A DNA stretch of 64,000 nucleotides, from NCBI GenBank assembly GCA_944472135.2, contig OX235262.1:42583804-42647803 (forward strand). The letters run 5' to 3'. Below, in pieces: positions 57,908 to 64,000 of this stretch. Made by a program: the position numbers and the translations under genes. How positions within the stretch are numbered: the stretch's first letter is position 1; every line of letters starts with the position of its first letter. The notes beneath the pieces are model-generated. The model ran no database searches, was not told the origin of the DNA, and worked only from the letters and a program-made list of their open reading frames with translations. Source of the stretch: Trichobilharzia regenti (lineage: Eukaryota; Platyhelminthes; Trematoda; Strigeidida; Schistosomatidae).

Positions 57908-60900
57908 AGTTTAATAATAATAATGATTTACTTTATTCCAAAAACAGTACTTGTGATACAGATTGGAATTTTCAGCATTAATCACAATATTGCATCTAAT
58001 TTCCTCAAATTATAAATAAAATTAATCACACAGAAAATTTTCCACATTTACAATAGAGGTAGTGTCAAAAACATGCAGCATATAAAATGGAAATAGCAAT
58101 AATAATGATAACAGCTAGGGTAATAATAATAAGAATACAAGTGAAAATTGCCGTTGGCTTGTGTCACACAGTATTGGCAATGTGGTATAGAAATCCTAAC
58201 ATGTTTAAAAATATTGAATATAATGTTCTCTTTACATGATATGGTGAGGGGAAAAACAAAGATTACAGCCGTCATGGAGATAAGTTGGTGTTTGCAATTA
58301 TGAGAGTAAAACAGAAAAGTAACAGGACCATAAATATAATAGAAGTAATAAAAGTAAAACTTGAAGGTATGTAAGGATGGATGGAGGAAATTGTTTATTT
58401 ACTAGATGAAAAAGGTTAGTTAATTCTTGCCTGACACTATTTTCATCACATAAAATACGTGCCAAGTATGGTATCATAGAATTCTTATACTTAGACGTGC
58501 GAGCATACAGTTTTCTGAAGTTACTCCTTGTTCTACCTGAGGAGATGCAAGGTGAAAGCTGAGGGTAAAGCGGATGCTCCAAGTCAGACAAAATCCCTTT
58601 AGCAAATTTATTGCACGAAGTCAAATGCCTATCGACAACGACGTTAACTATGTGGTCCACTGGGACACCACTCACTCTACTGACAGTCTTCAGTATTCTA
58701 CGAATTGTGACATAGTCTTTTTTAAGCAAACCAGGAAAGAATAAGGGTGAGCAATAAAGAAGAATAGGTAGGATGCAAGAGTTTACGAACTGTAGGATGA
58801 GGGGTTGAGTTATACCCGAGTGTCTTAACTTCTTAATGTAAAATGTCAAGCGGAATATTTTACTGGAGATTGCTAAGACATGGGAAGACCAGGAGAGATC
58901 AGAAGAGAGAATGAGTCCAAGATACTTAATTTCTGATTTGATTCCTATATCATTGTCGTCAATTTTACAAGTGTCATGAGAATCGATGACTTCTTTTAAC
59001 TGTCGTTTACATCTTAAGCTGAAATCAACAGTTTGACACTTAGAAGGATTCAGTTTAAGACCGTTAGACTCAGACCATTTGCTGACTTCCGATAGAAAGC
59101 TATTTATTTTAGTACAATCTAGCTGGGAGTTAACAGCCATTGAAACCGTTAAATCATCAGCATACTTCACAAAGTTTATTTCATCAGAGTGAGGCAAGTC
59201 GTGCAAGAAGAAAGAAAAAAGAAAAGGAGAAAGAACAGCACCTTGAGGGACACCAGCTTCAGTAGGCAATGAAGTGGAGGACTTCCCTTTATATACGGTG
59301 TACTGCTTTCTATCTGAGAAATAGGAATGCAACCAGTTAACAGCCCAACATTCTGTTTGACTAGCAGCAAGTTTATTTAATAAGATGTCCCTAGGGACCG
59401 AGTCGAAAGCAGATGTATAGTCTAGGAAGGCGCAACGAACAAATTTAGCCCCCTTGTCTAGACTGGAAGCAATGTTATGATATAAGACGGCAGCTGCATC
59501 TAAAGTGCTTCTACTGTGCTTATAGGCAAATTGTTTAGGGTCATTAAAGGATTTAAGCGAAGGTTCAAGACTAAGTAAAAGTAATTTCTCCATAGTTTTC
59601 AAAAAAGGAGACGTAATAGCAATGGGTCTAAATTTGACACATGCTCCAGTAGAAGATTTAGGTATGGGTACAACTTTAATGTCCTTCCAAACGGCAGGCA
59701 CAATATTATCGGAAAAAGATTTGTTAAATAGATCAGTAAGAGGGTGACACAGAATATCAGAACATTTTTTAAAAATAATACTAGGTACATAATCGGGACC
59801 TAAGCTCTGGGAAGGGTTTAGAGACTTGAGGCACTTTTGAACATCATTTGTGTTAAAACCTGGAAAGGGGCTATTATTAACACAAGTGATGCTGGGAAGC
59901 ATGGCATTTGAGGGAGAGTAAATAAAAGATTTGTTAAGAGTACATACATCAAAAGAATATGGAATATTGTTTATCTGCTTACCACCAGTGATTTCCTTAA
60001 ATAGTTTCCACATATTAGAAGGATTTTTGCAGGACATGAATTTCTGGTTATATATTACATTCAACCTCTGCATTTCAGACTTAATTAAGAAGTTAGTTCT
60101 TTTTACACCAATTTTATCTTTGATTTTATATAGTTTTTCCTTCTCTCTACGAAGCTTTTTAAGTTGAGGCGAGGAGAAACGGTCAAATTTGACGAATAGT
60201 GTTTCTTTTGGACAACAGATTTCAAAACAGAATTTCAGATAGGATGTAATATTAGAGATATTGTCATTAAGTGAATCAACATTAAACAAATCCCATCTTG
60301 TGTCACTGAGCATGTTTCTAAGATGATGTACGTTCTCATTTGAGTAGCATCTGTGAACAACTTTCTTAGACAAGTTTGAGAGGGCTTTACTGTGTAACTT
60401 TCCGTAAATTTTGGGTAAGACTCGTACAATACAATGATCAGAATTGAAGAGTGGGGCTCTTTTACGAGCTTCGTATATTCCAGAATCATTTACAAATACT
60501 AAATCAAGTGAAGTATTTTGTCGAGTTGGGAAATTAACAACATTTTCATGGCCCAGCAATGTAATAAAACTGCAGTCGCTGGAGTTGAAGTCGCCGGTCA
60601 CTATAGATAAGGAGTTACCAAACGAAGCAGCAGCAAAAATAGTGAATTCATCAGCGAAGATAGATAGTTCTGAGGGACTGCAACAAGGTGTGATATAGAT
60701 ATTTGTGACAAAAATGGAGCTATACTTAGGTAAGTGTTTAGGTCGACATTTTACAGTTATACAGTCAATATTGTCATTTGAGAATTTGAAGCAGACGTTG
60801 TTGGCAGTAGACCACTGAGAATTAATAAAAGTGGCAACACCACCACCTCTCTTCTTCTTCGAGCTGCATCGGTCTTGTCTGTAGATTGTGAACCCACTTA

Positions 60901-61288
60901 AGGAGACTAAATTGTCGTCATATGAATCATGGAGCCAAGTCTCTTGAAGAGTGATTACACCAGTATTACAATATACATTTGAGTATAATAGAGAATGCAA
61001 GTAGTTAATCTTGTTCGATAATGACCTGCAATTTGTGCTCATAATCACAGGAACAGTCATCTGATGCATTGGAGTACACTTTAATGATCTCTGCCAACCT
61101 CCATGATGCTTTTTCTTAACGTTATTATATACTCGTAAATCAAAGGGTTGAAGACATTTTAAATAATCGCGAGAGTAAGTAATGCGACTTGGATACATAA
61201 TTGAATGATTAAAACAAAATAAATCCGAGGAAATAGATGCAATATGTAGGATGGAAATTTTGGTAGCCCAAGATTTAAGCAGGCCGCC
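57908..61288 (-). mobile_element. CR1/Jockey-type LINE nested in the LTR element
   Basis: Inserted antisense into the gag-acidic ORF. The uninterrupted sequence in the copy at 34540-34640 shows the empty site (..CCACCGCTAAC / ..CACTTGTTTCAC). Its 3' end is an AAT/ATT run at 57908-57925. ORF2 begins within a few codons of the 5' junction, so the copy is either 5'-truncated at the ORF2 start or lacks a separate ORF1. Confidence 0.88.
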
Positions 61289-61290
61289 AA
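58298..61290 (-). CDS. LINE endonuclease-reverse transcriptase, intact frame
   Basis: About 1000 residues without a stop, the most intact mobile-element ORF here. The endonuclease lies at about 88-297 (NCRSLSNK, QETWLHDSY, RGGGVATFI, GDFNSSD, SDHCIV) and the RT at about 500-740 (FRPIAIT, FLDYTSAFDSVP, GVPQGAVLSPFLF, YADD at about 714-717, LNPSKCQ). The CR1/Jockey C-terminal domain follows (SCILPILLYCSPLF..). The apparent ATG at 61306 lies in host-element DNA, so the native start is downstream or lost. The extreme C-terminus, a poly-Leu run, may be read-through of 3' repeat. The complete catalytic set suggests a young insertion. Confidence 0.9.
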
Positions 61291-61733
61291 CATCACCTTG
61301 TGTCACTCAGTCATCGTTGGTGTTTTCATCCACAATGAAACAGATACCCATCAACTCAAGTATCTTCTGCAATGACTATGATAGTATTGGTGCGTTTGAA
61401 AAGACGAAAGATATTGCTCAGTTTAGTGAGGATAAGTCAGGTGTAAACGACAGAGTAATTGTTAAATTGACTTGCATGAATAAAGGAACTTCTAGTTTCA
61501 AGTTACTAATTGAATGCTATTATCTTTGGTGTAAATTACTCTGTTTCTACACTTGGTTGATGAGATATGTCGTGTGTTTGTTCGTCATCTATATTCTACG
61601 ATACAATGACATGGGCGTGTTGCCGTTCAGATTTGAGGATATAGACGATAGAAGGAAATCAGCAAATGAACTCTGCAACGATTTTCCAACCTACAGCGTC
61701 AACCTGAGAAGGGTTGTAGGCGTACTGCTGTAA
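61289..61733 (+). pseudogene. BEL-like ORF, 3' part with hydrophobic C-terminus
   Basis: Continuation of the gag-acidic ORF after the LINE: MKQIPINSSIFCNDYDSIGAF, then the hydrophobic CYYLWCKLLCFYTWLMRYVVCLFVIYILRY with one or two possible membrane segments, then RFEDIDDRRKSANELCNDFPT. In the copy at 34198 the ORF stops at FPT; here it reads a further 13 codons to TAA at 61731-61733. Confidence 0.75.
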
Positions 61734-62160
61734 GTCCTACAATTCTTCAAAGGGTAGCGCATCAATGAGCAGCCCAACGTGCTTGGTGTGTGATTTTGTA
61801 CATATTTTCATATTGCATATACTGAATTGATATCATCTTTCATCTATCTGCTGGTAATTCTGTTTGTGTCCGGACGACTTCCACTTGGATCATCAACCTG
61901 AGAAGGAATGTAGGCGTACTGCTGTAAGTCCTACAGTTCTTCAAGGGTAGTTTGCCGTGCCAGAATACACAACATTTGATGTGTTGATTGTACATATGTT
62001 TGTGTTAAATAATTGTGTGTGTTCCAATTGATGTAATTGTTGGTTAATCTTGTTTGTGTCCGTACATTCCACAAATTACAATAGTCAACCTGAGAAGGGT
62101 TGTAGGCGTACTGGTGTAAGTCCTGCAATTCTTCAAAGGAATTCCACCAAGACATGATCG
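61690..62160 (+). repeat. Three spaced copies of a 60-bp motif
   Basis: The core TCAACCTGAGAAGG followed by 'gtaggcgtactgctgtaagt' and CAATTCTTCAA occurs near 61698, 61893 and 62083. The same three copies are in the 33755-34197 region of the sister element, so the arrangement is a fixed family trait and not random duplication. Confidence 0.8.
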
Positions 62161-62844
62161 GCGAGGTTGTTTGTACTATTTGTATATACGTGTGGTGTGT
62201 CATATCAATTGGTGTATTTTGGATTCATTGTGTTTACTTGTTGTTTTCGTGTCTTGTTGTATTGCATAATTTTGTTAAAATTTTCGTCGTGATTATTTCT
62301 GAAGTTGTGTTCACTCTTCTACATCCATGAATGAATTGATTGATGTTAAGGACAGCAGATGGGGCGTATACGCCGGGGAGGCTAGGCTATTTCTGAGAAT
62401 GAAATGCACACGGAGATAATTGTTAGCTACGGTCCCACACGCCAGGAAGAAAGAGTGTAAACGACTGAGGCTCGCATGCGTCACCGCTACTAGAACTGAG
62501 GCAGAATGAGTGACAAGCGATTTCAGTGGTAATTGGTAGTGAGTAGATACGAGGATGTGCGTAGAGTATCGTGAGGTGGTGCTATGGTCACGTCGCATTC
62601 TGCAAGAGTCATTCTAGCAAGTGGCGATTGTGTTGCAAGATGTCAAGTGGAGGTCTCTGTCTGGAGGCGCAGGTCGTCATTGATGTGTGAGATTGTGCTG
62701 TGAGTATGCTTGTGGTGTGTTGGCTTTCCTGTTTGTTTTCCATTTCAGCTCTGTCCGTGTGACCCAGGTTCTCGCAATGGCATCCAAGTCAACGTGCATT
62801 GGTCGTGAAGGAAAAAAGGGTTGGATCCCTTTTTTTCCGGGGAG

Positions 62845-63204
62845 TGTCAATGGAGTTGAAGATTGAACGATCAATTCTTGGTTGTTTGCTTAAAATCAAC
62901 TTCCCTAATTTTCGCGGAGGCATCAATACGACAGTCATCGTCTCATCGGTCGCTGTTCAGAAAGAAGTCAGGAGACAACCATCAGAAGTAATCTTATGAT
63001 TTATTATTGTAATATTTGTTTTCAGACCTTAGTTCGCTTATTCTTTTTATATGTTGGTGTAACAATAAAGAAATATCAAACGGCAGATCGGTGTTTTGGT
63101 TTTTTCGTCCGTTATAACTAAGCGTTTCTGAAATCTTCGAGGAACAGCGTGGGCCCGAGCGTAGCGAGAGCTGGGCATTAACGGTTTATGAGACGTGATT
63201 GACA
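62845..63204 (+). repeat. 3' LTR, 360 bp
   Basis: Nearly identical to 55857-56216 and followed by the ACAGA target duplication. Confidence 0.93.
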
Positions 63205-63209
63205 ACAGA

Positions 63210-64000
63210 GATTGTATACGGTGAGCATAATTATTGAGTTAAGTTTATGAATACTTCAACACATAGTGACTCTTAAGATAACAGCTTATATAAAGTTCGA
63301 CAGCATCCTGTGGGAACCACTTATCTGGCAGAAAGGTATCTGCCACATACTAGGCTATCGTCATAACTTTTAATATATGTGGAGAATCAAGTGTATCCAT
63401 GTAACTCAGTGACAGCTTGTTGTTTAAAGTTGGTACACAAGTACTAACAGACTCTCTAGGGAACAAAACTCTGTGTAGACCAGTTTTAGACAAACCAAAG
63501 CGCGAGAATGTTTACATTTAATGACCAGATGAAGGCAAGAGAAAGAATTATTTCTTTTAAGAACCGCGCAAACAGCAGAGGACAATCATAGTGATGAATT
63601 TCACCTTCCTGGGCCGGAGAAATCAGAGTTCGAAACATATATAAAAGCTAAAATAGCTGCACAAATATCTAGCACCAGATACTCAAAGTGTTTTCAATTC
63701 TGTTTCAGTAAGTATGTGCCTGACGCTATTTCGTGCTTCCATTGCACTGGTTGAAACTCAGTTGTTTCTATCTAGATGTGGCGATAATCTTCTTCCAAAA
63801 AGTTAAACTTCATTCTATCTTGATTACGGTTTTTGTATACATGTTTGCTATCAGTACTTAAGGTTTTTGTAAGTGGCAGATCAAGTAAATGTTACTTTGG
63901 CACATCTAGTCCATACAGCTGGAGAGTGGAGGGAGAATATCAGCTGTTACAGAAAATTTTTATGGATCACTGAAATTCATTCTGGATATGGTTTTCTATT
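63210..64000. other. No recognised feature
   Basis: Flanking DNA to the window end. No supportable ORF, SINE head or LTR. Confidence 0.4.

Larger units (their letters stand above)
55857..63204 (+). mobile_element. Complete non-autonomous BEL/Pao-like LTR element
   Basis: Both LTRs are 360 bp (55857-56216 and 62845-63204), near-identical, TGTCAATGG..GTGATTGACA, and the whole is flanked by ACAGA (55852-55856 and 63205-63209). Without the nested LINE (about 57908-61288) the element is about 4.0 kb. It consists of leader, gag-acidic-hydrophobic ORF, a 3' region with three spaced repeats, and a purine-rich CCGGGGAG just before the 3' LTR. There is no pol, so it depends on enzymes from elsewhere. 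Confidence 0.92.

Noticed and set aside
62311..62598. 95-codon minus-strand ORF in the LTR element
   Set aside because: The matching region of the sister element (33240-33560) does not keep it as a comparable frame.

Overview
The window looks like a repeat-dense stretch of a flatworm genome, most probably a blood fluke (Schistosomatidae, Schistosoma-like). The evidence is AT-rich DNA, split host genes with GT..AG introns, and a mixture of elements typical of schistosomes. These are tRNA-headed SINEs carrying hammerhead ribozyme folds, RTE and CR1/Jockey-type LINEs, Penelope-like elements with a GIY-YIG end, BEL/Pao-type LTR elements with 5-bp target duplications, and a Merlin (IS1016-type) DNA transposase. 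The species cannot be fixed from the sequence alone.

Only one convincing host gene is present: a two-exon gene on the + strand (exon 1 16192-16442, exon 2 20084-24182) encoding a 1449-residue serine-rich, low-complexity, probably nuclear protein. Its 3.6-kb intron holds a decayed RTE. A possible captured host-gene fragment lies at 29201-29698.

Layout. 1-16 kb: patchwork of old SINE, RTE, LINE and Penelope remnants and two solo LTRs (9451-9800, 11148-11575). 16-24.4 kb: the host gene. 24.7-27.2 kb: SINE, a solo LTR (25475-25795) and a long hairpin (26808-27181). 27.9-30.5 kb: antisense RTE interrupted by a 737-bp element with 188-bp terminal inverted repeats. 30.6-38.6 kb: an antisense CR1/Jockey-type LINE and a pile-up of BEL/Pao-like gag elements whose LTRs and target duplications record an inversion. 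38.7-40.3 kb: Merlin transposase pseudogene. 40.4-40.7 kb: solo LTR. 41-45 kb: nothing recognised. 45-50.9 kb: a LINE with ORF1 and ORF2, broken by frameshifts and a TA microsatellite. 50.9-53.7 kb: a 2.7-kb palindrome. 53.7-55.1 kb: truncated gag copy with a SINE inside. 55.9-63.2 kb: a complete LTR element (identical-length LTRs, ACAGA target duplication) with an uninterrupted LINE nested antisense in it.

The most interesting candidate system is the BEL/Pao-like family present in at least three closely similar copies. It has a gag-type ORF that runs directly into an acidic/serine-rich segment and a hydrophobic C-terminus, with no protease, reverse transcriptase, RNase H or integrase. It looks like a recently amplified non-autonomous LTR family. 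Second is the 737-bp inverted-repeat element carrying a coding-like serine-rich fragment.
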